DNA from: Lachnospiraceae bacterium UBA7188
GTDB lineage: Bacteria > Bacillota > Clostridia > Lachnospirales > Lachnospiraceae
NCBI GenBank assembly: GCA_002490995.1
Contig: DKVC01000007.1
Location: forward strand, 1-5,076
Direction of reading: 5' to 3'
DNA length: 5,076 nt
The translations under genes and the position numbers were made by a program. Within the stretch, counting starts at the first letter, position 1. The number at the start of each line of letters is the position of its first letter. A model generated the notes under the pieces. It made no database searches and had not been told where the DNA came from. It was given only the letters and a program-made list of their open reading frames with translations. Positions 1 to 5,076 of this stretch are shown here, piece after piece.

Positions 1-284
1 TTCAAAGCGTCCCTGGCATATTCAAAGTCCTGGAATCCGCTGATGAAGACAATGGAAGTCCTGATCCCCATCATCCGGCATTCCCGCAATATCTCGATTC
101 CGCTCATTCCCGGCATGGAAATATCCAAAAGCGCGATCTCCGGCTTCTTTGTCAGGATTCCTTCAAACGCCTTTTTCCCATCCTCATAGATCCCCACAAA
201 TTCTATTCCCAGAGATTCCCAGTCTATCAGCTTCTGTATACCTCTGGTAATGATTTCCTCGTCATCTGCCAGAATCGCTTTCAT
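1..284 (-). CDS. Response regulator receiver domain, YesN type (partial, 3' end off the window)
   Basis: This is the first ~94 residues of a two-component response regulator, cut by the left edge. The receiver fold is clear: the acidic pair D7-D8 in ILADDEE, the phospho-acceptor D54 in LLDISMPGMSG, and S82 in the conserved Ser/Thr position of VFISGFQDFEYA. The GFQDFEYARDAL stretch is typical of YesN regulators, which usually continue into a C-terminal AraC-type helix-turn-helix DNA-binding domain; that part is not visible here and is inferred. The start ATG (282-284) has a strong ribosome binding site, AGGAGG at 291-296, six bases upstream. The gene overlaps the 3' end of the kinase gene by 23 bases, so the two are probably translationally coupled, and the kinase is its expected phosphate donor. 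It probably activates transport or glycoside-degradation genes nearby, which is inference from family habit. Confidence 0.93.
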   Translation of the reverse strand, partial: MKAILADDEEIITRGIQKLIDWESLGIEFVGIYEDGKKAFEGILTKKPEIALLDISMPGMSGIEILRECRMMGIRTSIVFISGFQDFEYARDAL

Positions 285-2130
285 CCCTCTCCTCCTGTTC
301 CTTTTCCCTGTAGGGCATGGCAATGACCACCATCGTTCCCACGCCAGGCGTGCTTGTCAGGGTGATTCCATATTCTTCCCCGAACAAAAAGCGGATTCTG
401 TCATGGACGTTTTTCAGTCCGATGCTCTGCCAGTCATCCTGATTCTTTATCCCCGGTTCCGAGCCGGCAAACAATCTTTCTATCCGTGCCAAATCCGTTC
501 CGCTCATTCCCACTCCGTTATCCATTACGGTGATTTCCAGTCTTTCTTCTTTTTTCTCCGCCTCGATCTTGACAGATCCATACCCCTCTCTCTTCCGGAT
601 TCCATGCATGTACGCGTTTTCCACAATGGGCTGCAGAATCAGTCTGGGAACCATGATTTTCTCTCCTCCGCTGACATGCACTGCCAGGTGGATCTCTTCC
701 CTGACCCTGCAGTTCAGGAGATAAATATATTTCCTCACAATGCTGATCTCTTTTTCCAAAGGCACCATATCCTCCACCGGCCCAATCAGATAATGAATCT
801 GTCCCGACAGGGCCTCTATCATCTCCGGGACAGGCGCATTTCCCTCCTCCAGGGCGGTCATGCGGATAATCTCCAGGGTATTGTAGAGGAAATGGGGATA
901 TATCTGAGATTTCAGTGCCGTCAGCTCCGCCTCCGTCTGCTTTATCTTCGCCCGGAAAGACTGGTCAATGTATTTTTTCAGTGCGGCGCTCATCTGGTTG
1001 AAGCGTCTGGACAGCACGCCTATCTCGTCCTCTGATTGTACCTCCAGTTCGATGTCGAACTTTCCGTTTTCCAGTTCCGACATGCTGTCGATCATTTCAT
1101 GTATGGGCCTGGCCAGTCTCCTGGAAAAAGCCACTGAGCCCCAGAACACAAGGATAACGGCTGCCAGAAGAACCATATACATCATATTCTGCAATTCCCG
1201 GATGCCGCGAAAGGCCCATTTCCTATCCATCACTACCAGCACCTGCAGCCCGCTGTCCCCCACCGGTGATGAAATTACCGTCTGCGCCTGCGCATCTGCC
1301 AGTTCCGTCAGCCTTTCCGCAATGTTCTTTCCAATATCCTCTTTGTCCGTGGAGAAAAAGCAGTCTCCCTCCCTGTTGACTACGTAAACATCTTCTCCTT
1401 TTCCCAATCCGGAGGGGACTATCAGCGCACCTATCCGCTGCACATTGATATCCACATACAGCGTCCCCACATATTTCCGGCTCCCTATCTCCCCGCGCAG
1501 GTCAAAATAGTTTCTTCCAATGGTCATGACCTGATTGGATGCATTCCCATAGTAGGCAGCAGAATGGGCGGGAATCAGGATCAGCCGGTTGCTCATCCGG
1601 TCTAAATCCGCATATCCTATCAGCTCCAGGAATCCCTCCTCCTCTCTGAAATAGGTGCTCTGGGCGCTGTAATGGAACTCCACCGATTCTCCCCCGGCGT
1701 CCTCTCCCACGAAATGAGCCGCGTAGATGTTGTTCTCCACAGTGGCCACATACTGCAGGAATGTCTCCATTTCCTTTTCCCTTTCCTGCTCCCTGACATC
1801 CGCCCCATGCTTTTCTCCGTACAGCATCTCCCGGAAACGGTCAAAGGAAAGCGCATTGCCTCCCCCGGATACCGGCTGGTTATAAGAATAGGGCAGCTTC
1901 AATATGGTGTTATAGGATTCCAGCATATTGTTCAGGCTCTCGGAAACATAGGACGCCGCCTGCTCATACTGCTGCTCCATGGCGGAGTAATAGCTTTTCA
2001 TCATCCTGTTGGCGATGAACGTGGTCAGAATGAACATGGGCACCAGGCCCACCAGAATCATCAGCAAAGCGAATTTCTGGTATAAACTGAACGTATGCTT
2101 TTTCGGAAATAGCTCTCTTTTCCCTTTCAT
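262..2130 (-). CDS. Sensor histidine kinase, YesM/LytS-type (HisKA_7TM-less, His_kinase PF06580 class)
   Basis: A 622-residue membrane sensor kinase of normal length for the YesM family. Residues ~20-41 form the first membrane segment and ~314-335 the second; the ~270 residues between them are extracytoplasmic and probably a dCache-like sensor (the GTLYVDINVQRI stretch near 222-233 is typical). A HAMP linker follows (~337-389). The phospho-accepting histidine is H413 in QIYPHFLYNTLE, and the ATPase domain shows the N box (N505 in LQPIVENAYMHG), G1 box (DNGVGMS from 537) and G2 region (SIGLKNVHDRIR from 569). The usual QINPHF motif has Tyr for Asn at 411. It starts at 2130, four bases after the stop of the binding-protein gene; its ribosome binding site (AAAAGGA, 2141-2147) lies inside that gene's last codons. 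It should phosphorylate the overlapping downstream response regulator. The ligand is unknown; the neighbouring binding protein suggests a sugar, possibly presented by that protein. Confidence 0.95.
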   Translation of the reverse strand: MKGKRELFPKKHTFSLYQKFALLMILVGLVPMFILTTFIANRMMKSYYSAMEQQYEQAASYVSESLNNMLESYNTILKLPYSYNQPVSGGGNALSFDRFREMLYGEKHGADVREQEREKEMETFLQYVATVENNIYAAHFVGEDAGGESVEFHYSAQSTYFREEEGFLELIGYADLDRMSNRLILIPAHSAAYYGNASNQVMTIGRNYFDLRGEIGSRKYVGTLYVDINVQRIGALIVPSGLGKGEDVYVVNREGDCFFSTDKEDIGKNIAERLTELADAQAQTVISSPVGDSGLQVLVVMDRKWAFRGIRELQNMMYMVLLAAVILVFWGSVAFSRRLARPIHEMIDSMSELENGKFDIELEVQSEDEIGVLSRRFNQMSAALKKYIDQSFRAKIKQTEAELTALKSQIYPHFLYNTLEIIRMTALEEGNAPVPEMIEALSGQIHYLIGPVEDMVPLEKEISIVRKYIYLLNCRVREEIHLAVHVSGGEKIMVPRLILQPIVENAYMHGIRKREGYGSVKIEAEKKEERLEITVMDNGVGMSGTDLARIERLFAGSEPGIKNQDDWQSIGLKNVHDRIRFLFGEEYGITLTSTPGVGTMVVIAMPYREKEQEERDESDSGR

Positions 2131-2134
2131 CCCG

Positions 2135-3481
2135 TCACTGTCCTTTTTTCAGCGGATTAAAACTGCGTGTGCTGCTTTCCCATATTTTGTTTATCTCTTC
2201 GCAGGCAGAATCGATATCCCTTTTTCCCTGCAGCACTTCGATGACTGTCTTATAGGTGAAATTTCGGAAATCAAATGGCAGCTCCCTGTTCCCGATCTCA
2301 TTGTTCCACATAGGGCCCACTTCGTCTGAGGACTCCAATGCCTCCATCATCTTTTTCATCAAGTCCGAATACTGTCTTTCAGGAGCGTCCACAGTCGTGG
2401 GGACGATATCCCTTGCATCACAATAATACTGGTAATTCTCCTTCGCGAAGAAAAAACGGATAAATTCCTCGGCTGCCGCTTTCCTGTCCGGATTCCGGGC
2501 CGCCTCCGCGGATATGGCGAACCCGTTGGCAGCCGCCCCCCCTGTCATCCTCAGTTTCCCGTCGGGACTGGGGATTGCGAACCACCCTATCTCGAAGTCG
2601 GAATCCAGGTTCGGAATCGTCAGCAGCATATGCCCTCCCGAGTACAGCATGGCGGCTCTGCCCTGAATCAGATAGGACGCCACCTGGGCATCCGGCGTGG
2701 TCGCCCACTCCGGCTGGGCATACTGTATCATCTCCCGCATTTCCTCCAGCGCCCTCCTAAAGGATATGTCGGAGAAATCCCTGCTCCCCTCATAGCAGTG
2801 CATGATAAAATCCGGATCGAGGCTGGTGACCTGGTCGCTGTAGATTTTGTGGAACCAGAATCCGATATGCCACAGATCCTGGGCTCCCACTACCAGCGGG
2901 TACATGTCCCCCATCTCCCCGATCCGTCTGCACAGCTCCTTGAATTCATCATATGTCCGGGGCTCTTCCAGGCCGTTCTCCGCAAAATATCTCTTATTAT
3001 AGACAATGCCCAGGGTATTGTTATTGGACTGGGGTGCCGTGTACACCTTTCCGTCTATGCTCACCGGGTTCTTGAATAATGCAGCGATATCCTCCGGCAG
3101 CTCCGCCAGCATCCCCGCTCTCACATAGGCGGCCACATTGTATGTCTCTAAGATATCCGGGAACTCCCCCACGCTTTCCAATGTCTTCAATATCTCGTCG
3201 TAGGGATTCCCATTCCCCGGCTTCACCCGGACGACGATATCCTCATGCTGTTCGTTGAACCGGTTCACCATTTCCAGCATGGCCGCTTTCCCCATCTCAT
3301 CGCCGTCCGCATAGACAAAGGATATCTCAACCGGTTCTGCCGATTGTTCCCCTATCCTGTTTTCTTCCTGTCCGTTCTTCCCCCGGGAAGCCTCTTCTCC
3401 GCTCTGTCCGGATATTCCGCAGCCTGTGACCAGGAGCGTCCAAATGATTATGGCAATTCCTGTTGTGTATCTTTTCTTCAT
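2135..3481 (-). CDS. Extracellular solute-binding lipoprotein, family 1 (sugar ABC transporter type)
   Basis: A 448-residue secreted lipoprotein. The N-terminus has a short basic start, a hydrophobic stretch (8-18) and the lipobox LVTG-C with lipidated Cys21, followed by a Gly/Ser/Glu-rich tether to about residue 50. The rest is a periplasmic-binding-protein fold of the SBP_bac_1 family: ISFVYADGDEMGKA (53-66) as the first strand and helix, NNNTLGIVYNKRYFAENGL (153-171) as the typical hinge-region signature, and QGRAAMLYSGGHM (273-285) and GGAAANGFAIS (314-324) in the second lobe. Such proteins hand mono- or oligosaccharides to CUT1 ABC transporters; the substrate cannot be read from sequence. 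The ATG at 3481 has GGAGG at 3489-3493 with a seven-base spacing. No transporter gene lies between it and the kinase, whose start is only four bases downstream, so it may serve signalling as well as, or instead of, uptake. Confidence 0.93.
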   Translation of the reverse strand: MKKRYTTGIAIIIWTLLVTGCGISGQSGEEASRGKNGQEENRIGEQSAEPVEISFVYADGDEMGKAAMLEMVNRFNEQHEDIVVRVKPGNGNPYDEILKTLESVGEFPDILETYNVAAYVRAGMLAELPEDIAALFKNPVSIDGKVYTAPQSNNNTLGIVYNKRYFAENGLEEPRTYDEFKELCRRIGEMGDMYPLVVGAQDLWHIGFWFHKIYSDQVTSLDPDFIMHCYEGSRDFSDISFRRALEEMREMIQYAQPEWATTPDAQVASYLIQGRAAMLYSGGHMLLTIPNLDSDFEIGWFAIPSPDGKLRMTGGAAANGFAISAEAARNPDRKAAAEEFIRFFFAKENYQYYCDARDIVPTTVDAPERQYSDLMKKMMEALESSDEVGPMWNNEIGNRELPFDFRNFTYKTVIEVLQGKRDIDSACEEINKIWESSTRSFNPLKKGQ

Positions 3482-3503
3482 TTTCTTTCCTCCGATACTG
3501 TCC

Positions 3504-3542
3504 CACTATCTTATTATAGTGAGTATGGTATGGAGTTTCCAT
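3504..3542. repeat. Two short inverted repeats overlapping the operon promoter
   Basis: CACTAT (3504-3509) and ATAGTG (3516-3521) form a 6-bp inverted repeat with a six-base centre that covers the -10 box and likely start site. ATGGA (3530-3534) and TCCAT (3538-3542) form a 5-bp inverted repeat with a three-base centre that covers the -35 box. Their placement fits operators, but such short arms can occur by chance in AT-rich promoter DNA. No known regulator motif is recognised. Confidence 0.35.
3513..3541 (-). promoter_or_regulatory. Sigma-A-type promoter of the binding protein-kinase-regulator operon
   Basis: On the minus strand there is a perfect -10 hexamer TATAAT (3513-3518) and a -35-like TGGAAA (3536-3541, four of six consensus bases) with an optimal 17-base spacer. 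Transcription would begin near 3505-3507, leaving a leader of about 25 bases before the ATG at 3481. A-rich tracts upstream of the -35 (3547-3575) resemble an UP element. It follows the terminator of the upstream gene, so the operon is an independent transcription unit. The weak -35 would suit an activated promoter. Confidence 0.72.
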
Positions 3543-3622
3543 CGTTTTCTTTAGCATATATGACGGTTTTTTTAGATGTTTGCCTCAGCATCAGCTGTTC
3601 TGCAGACACTTTCTTATTATGT
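3543..3622. other. Intergenic stretch between promoter and upstream terminator
   Basis: About 80 bases with no coding signal. It holds A/T tracts upstream of the operon promoter (read on the minus strand as AAAAAAACC and AAAGAAAA) and a weak 4-bp inverted repeat CAGC/GCTG at 3586-3597. It is the natural place for an activator of the YesN type to bind, but no direct-repeat site can be identified with confidence. Confidence 0.4.
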
Positions 3623-3653
3623 AAAAGGCTCCCACCTTCAATGGGAGCCTTTT
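3623..3653 (-). terminator. Rho-independent terminator after the permease remnant (bidirectional)
   Basis: A perfect 12-bp stem, AAAAGGCTCCCA (3623-3634) with TGGGAGCCTTTT (3642-3653), and a seven-base loop. Read on the minus strand it follows the permease stop codon (3659-3661) within a few bases and ends in TTTT. Read on the plus strand the stem is followed by a long T-rich run (3650-3660), so it should also stop transcripts from that side. It separates the old transporter operon from the binding protein-kinase-regulator operon. Confidence 0.9.
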
Positions 3654-3658
3654 CTTTT

Positions 3659-3856
3659 TTATTCTTTTACTGCGCCGATGACCATGCCGGATACAAAATA
3701 CTTCTGCAGGAACGGGTAGATAATCAGCAGCGGAATGGTAGACACTACAATTTTCGTCGCATTGAAGGTGCGGTTGTTCATGGATACCATCTGTTTCAGC
3801 TGTTCCGCGTCCGTCACTTTTGGACGTAAATATACATTCTTGAAAAGCAATATTTT
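3659..3856 (-). pseudogene. Carbohydrate ABC transporter permease, C-terminal remnant (LplC/YtcP-like, MalG class)
   Basis: Only the last ~63 residues of an inner-membrane permease of the CUT1 sugar-transporter class remain; intact relatives have roughly 280-300 residues. Visible parts are a soluble loop (VYLRPKVTDAEQLKQM), the conserved segment NATKIVVSTIPLLI that opens the final membrane helix, and the family's hallmark end YPFLQKYFVSGMVIGAVKE before TAA (3659-3661). Reading upstream in the same frame, a TGA stop appears at 3857-3859 and no permease-like sequence precedes it. A TTG at 3848-3850 could only start a meaningless fragment. The 5' part has been lost or separated by the DNA to the right, which carries an Rpn-family gene on the other strand. 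The remnant lies directly upstream of, and in the same direction as, the sugar-binding protein operon, so the original locus probably encoded a complete sugar transporter beside its sensor. Functional as a transporter: very unlikely. Confidence 0.85.
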
Positions 3857-3860
3857 TCAA
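3840..3860. repeat. Inverted repeat at the permease break point
   Basis: TTGAAAA (3840-3846) and TTTTCAA (3854-3860) are perfect 7-bp arms around the seven-base centre GCAATAT. The in-frame TGA that ends the permease frame (3857-3859) falls inside the right arm, so this structure sits exactly where permease homology stops. It may be the edge of the incoming segment, a recombination hot spot, or chance in AT-rich DNA. No second copy is present near the right edge of the window. Confidence 0.5.
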
Positions 3861-3925
3861 ATTCCAATCTTGCCCGCCCTGAAATCATTCAGCAGATAGA
3901 AAACCTTATAGATTTTAAAAGGCTA
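3857..3925. other. Unassigned junction segment between permease remnant and Rpn promoter
   Basis: About 70 bases that belong neither to the permease frame nor to the Rpn transcript. On the plus strand the frame is open from 3830 into the Rpn frame and reads like protein (for example ARPEIIQQIENLIDFKRL at 3872-3925) but has no plausible start codon or ribosome binding site. On the minus strand the permease frame reads FYLLNDFRAGKIGI and then stops. Either could be the tail of a gene lost in the rearrangement; I recognise neither. Confidence 0.35.
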
Positions 3926-3954
3926 TTGAGAAAAATTCTTTTTCAGCGTATACT
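3926..3954 (+). promoter_or_regulatory. Near-consensus promoter of the Rpn-family gene
   Basis: TTGAGA (3926-3931, five of six -35 bases) and TATACT (3949-3954, five of six -10 bases) are separated by an optimal 17 bases. Transcription should start near 3961, giving a leader of about 58 bases that begins with the AATGGGAA repeats. Because the promoter lies here, coding cannot begin at the in-frame TTG at 3926. Confidence 0.8.
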
Positions 3955-3960
3955 GTTATC

Positions 3961-3999
3961 AATGGGAAAGAACCCTCCCAATGGGAAGAATCTTCCCAT
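3961..3999 (+). repeat. Palindromic leader with duplicated AATGGGAA
   Basis: AATGGGAA occurs twice (3961-3968 and 3980-3987). The second copy is part of a near-perfect palindrome, ATGGGAAGA (3981-3989), a central A, and TCTTCCCAT (3991-3999). The first copy can pair with the TCCCA at 3976-3980 (TGGGA at 3963-3967) or, by competition, with TTCCCAT at 3993-3999. At the likely transcription start, this could be a protein operator or an mRNA structure with alternative pairings that tunes expression. It ends six bases before the ribosome binding site and does not cover it. Confidence 0.65.
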
Positions 4000-4005
4000 G
4001 AAAGA

Positions 4006-4010
4006 AAGGA
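4006..4010 (+). promoter_or_regulatory. Ribosome binding site that sets the Rpn start
   Basis: AAGGA (within GAAAGGA) lies eight bases before the ATG at 4019-4021. The alternative in-frame starts at 3926 (TTG), 3962 and 3998 (ATG) lie in the promoter, at the transcription start, or in the palindrome without such a site. Confidence 0.8.
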
Positions 4011-4018
4011 ATTTTATC

Positions 4019-4990
4019 ATGGGGAAGATAGATACTGTAACAAAGGAATATATTGAGAATCCGATAGTCTTTGCCGATGCGTTTAACCAGTTTTTATACC
4101 ATGGGAATCAAAAAATCGATCCTGCCCGGCTGACAGAACTGGACACTACGGAAATTTTGATTCCTTATGGAGAAGACGGTGCAGGTGTGCCGGAACAGAA
4201 ATACCGGGATGTGCTGAAGCTACTGTATGCAATGACGGACGGCAGAACGGCATATTGTATCATGGGAATCGAAAACCAGGCAGAAATTCATTATGCCCTT
4301 CCGGTCAAGAATGGAGTTTATGATTTCCTCCAGTTATCCCACCAGGTCAGTGAGGCGGCCAGCGCTCACAGGCAAGCCATGAAAGAGATGAAATTGGAAC
4401 GCTCAGATAATCCGCAGGAAAAAGAGGCTCCGACAGATGGTGAATTTCTAAGTGGCTTTTGGAAAACAGACCGCCTTATCCCTGTGGTCACCCTTGTAAT
4501 ATATTTCGGATCAGACAGTTGGGACGCACCACTCTCCCTGAAGGAAATGTATTCCATTACTGACAGCGTAATCCTTGCACATACGCCGGACTATCATGTG
4601 AATCTGATTGCCCCAAAGGAAATGTCAGATGATGAAATCAATGAATTCCACTCAAATCTGCGGGAAGTGATGTTGTACATCAAGTATTCCAAAGATAAGC
4701 AAAGTCTGAATAAAGTCGTACAGGAAGACATAAAATTTCAAAACATGGAAAGGCAGGCAGCTGAGGTTATAAATGTAGTTACGGGATCCAAGTTGAAATA
4801 TCCCGAAGGGAAAGGAGATGTGAACATGTGTTTGGCAATTCAACAAATGCGGGAAGAAAGCAAAATAGAAGGTGCGGTGGAGACATATAAGGATTTAGGT
4901 ATCTCTTTGGTAGAGACAATAAAACGGATCGCGGAGAGGTTTCAGTTGACTGAAAATGAATCCAGCGAAATGGTAAAACAATATTGGTAA
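4019..4990 (+). CDS. Rpn family PD-(D/E)XK nuclease / YhgA-like putative transposase
   Basis: A 323-residue protein with no signal peptide or membrane segment, so cytoplasmic. It resembles the Rpn (recombination-promoting nuclease, 'YhgA-like transposase') family, numerous in Lachnospiraceae. Typical parts, numbered from the chosen start: an N-terminal FADAFNQFLYHG (18-29); D64 in EQKYRDVLKLLYA, and E85-x-Q87 in IMGIENQAEIHYALPV, which fit the family's nuclease core of Asp plus E-x-Q; a strand region RLIPVVTLVIYFGSDSWDAP (~150-170) typical of the family; and a charged helical tail from about 270. Relatives in E. coli are DNA endonucleases linked to RecA-independent recombination and phage defence, and do not act as classical transposases. 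The start at 4019 was chosen for its AAGGA site. The gene has its own promoter and terminator, runs opposite to the other genes and is more AT-rich than them, which suggests horizontal arrival. Activity is inferred, not shown. Confidence 0.82.
   Translation: MGKIDTVTKEYIENPIVFADAFNQFLYHGNQKIDPARLTELDTTEILIPYGEDGAGVPEQKYRDVLKLLYAMTDGRTAYCIMGIENQAEIHYALPVKNGVYDFLQLSHQVSEAASAHRQAMKEMKLERSDNPQEKEAPTDGEFLSGFWKTDRLIPVVTLVIYFGSDSWDAPLSLKEMYSITDSVILAHTPDYHVNLIAPKEMSDDEINEFHSNLREVMLYIKYSKDKQSLNKVVQEDIKFQNMERQAAEVINVVTGSKLKYPEGKGDVNMCLAIQQMREESKIEGAVETYKDLGISLVETIKRIAERFQLTENESSEMVKQYW
4812..4817 (+). promoter_or_regulatory. Internal ribosome binding site within the Rpn gene
   Basis: AAGGAG (preceded by a further A) lies inside the coding sequence, eight bases before an in-frame ATG at 4826-4828. 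It is a better match to the ribosomal RNA than the site used for the full-length protein. Part of the match is dictated by the Lys-Gly-Asp codons, so coincidence is possible. Confidence 0.55.
4826..4990 (+). CDS. Possible intragenic small protein: C-terminal domain of the Rpn gene (RpnS-like)
   Basis: An in-frame ATG at codon 270 of the Rpn gene would give a separate 54-residue protein starting MCLAIQQMREESKIEG and ending in the shared C-terminus MVKQYW. It is charged, predicted helical, and has no nuclease residues. In E. coli, Rpn genes produce such a C-terminal short form from an internal start, and it blocks the toxic full-length nuclease. Here the supporting evidence is the strong AAGGAG site at correct distance. 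A weak internal promoter is conceivable (TGGAAA at 4746-4751, 16 bases, TATAAA at 4768-4773). Alternatively the ATG is simply an internal methionine. The role is inference by analogy. Confidence 0.45.
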   Translation: MCLAIQQMREESKIEGAVETYKDLGISLVETIKRIAERFQLTENESSEMVKQYW

Positions 4991-4995
4991 AAAAG

Positions 4996-5034
4996 AATGG
5001 GATGCGCACCTAAGTGAATACGCATCCCATTTTT
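4996..5034 (+). terminator. Rho-independent terminator of the Rpn gene
   Basis: Five bases after the TAA (4988-4990), AATGGGATGCG (4996-5006) pairs perfectly with CGCATCCCATT (5021-5031) in an 11-bp stem. The 14-base loop itself contains CAC/GTG that can extend the structure. A run of five T (5030-5034) follows. The A-run at 4988-4994 on the other side gives it partial bidirectional character. Confidence 0.93.
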
Positions 5035-5076
5035 GATGAGAGTTTCTCTTAATCCCCTAACCCGGATAAACCGGAA
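5035..5076. other. Right-edge sequence after the Rpn terminator
   Basis: No gene can be supported in these 42 bases. Translation of the minus strand does not resemble the missing upstream part of the permease. There are two trivial short inverted repeats (AGAG/CTCT at 5038-5049 and CCGG/CCGG near 5062-5074). Confidence 0.4.

Noticed and set aside
250..2329. Several plus-strand open frames of 60-260 codons opposite the kinase and binding-protein genes
   Set aside because: They lie antisense to convincingly identified genes, lack ribosome binding sites and have no recognisable domains; long antisense frames are expected in this GC-rich coding DNA.
3591..3860. Alternative minus-strand frame of 89 codons over the permease remnant
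   Set aside because: The other frame matches a permease C-terminus, including the family-typical last residues; this one runs through the terminator and has no protein character.
3926..4018. A 31-residue N-terminal extension of the Rpn protein starting at TTG 3926 or ATG 3962/3998
   Set aside because: The TTG is the -35 box, 3962 coincides with the transcription start, and 3998 lies in the palindrome; only the ATG at 4019 has a well-placed AAGGA and begins with a family-like N-terminus.
4746..4773. Internal promoter (TGGAAA-16-TATAAA) driving the short Rpn form
   Set aside because: The -35 is weak and the spacer short; kept only as a possibility in the small-protein entry and not called as a feature.
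5035..5076. Small inverted repeats as the right end of a mobile element
   Set aside because: Arms are only 4 bp and do not match the inverted repeat at the left junction or any known insertion-sequence end.
1..5076. CRISPR array, tRNA/rRNA genes, riboswitch, classical insertion sequence
   Set aside because: No regularly spaced repeats, no tRNA or rRNA signature, no recognisable aptamer in the ~25- and ~58-base leaders, and no DDE or serine/tyrosine recombinase gene.

Overview
The window reads as a chromosomal segment of a Gram-positive Firmicute, most likely a Lachnospiraceae-type Clostridia. The grounds are a lipoprotein sugar-binding protein beside a YesM-type histidine kinase and YesN-type response regulator, strong AGGAGG-like ribosome binding sites, and an Rpn-family PD-(D/E)XK gene of a kind common in gut Lachnospiraceae. 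The assignment is by recognition only; no database was searched.

Layout. On the minus strand, read from right to left: (i) the last ~63 codons of a carbohydrate ABC transporter permease (3659-3856), cut off at its 5' side; (ii) a strong hairpin terminator (3623-3653) directly after its stop codon; (iii) a promoter with a perfect TATAAT box (3513-3541); (iv) an operon of a family-1 extracellular solute-binding lipoprotein (2135-3481), a YesM/LytS-type sensor histidine kinase (262-2130) and the receiver domain of a response regulator that runs off the left edge (1-284). The three genes are packed with a 4-base gap and a 23-base overlap, which suggests one transcript and a binding protein-kinase-regulator sensing unit for an extracellular sugar or oligosaccharide.

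On the plus strand, and visibly more AT-rich, lies one complete gene (4019-4990) for a 323-residue Rpn / 'YhgA-like transposase' family nuclease. It has its own near-consensus promoter (3926-3954), a palindromic leader (3961-3999) and an 11-bp-stem terminator (4996-5034). It sits where the rest of the permease should be, so the block looks like an arrival that interrupted the transporter gene, or a rearrangement that joined the two. A 7-bp inverted repeat (3840-3860) lies exactly at the break.

The most interesting observation is an internal in-frame ATG (4826) near the 3' end of the Rpn gene, preceded by a textbook ribosome binding site (AAAGGAG, 8-base spacing). It would yield a 54-residue protein equal to the Rpn C-terminus. 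This is the arrangement known from E. coli Rpn toxins, in which an intragenic small protein restrains the full-length nuclease in phage defence. Apart from this and the junction, the window is an ordinary sugar-responsive regulatory locus.
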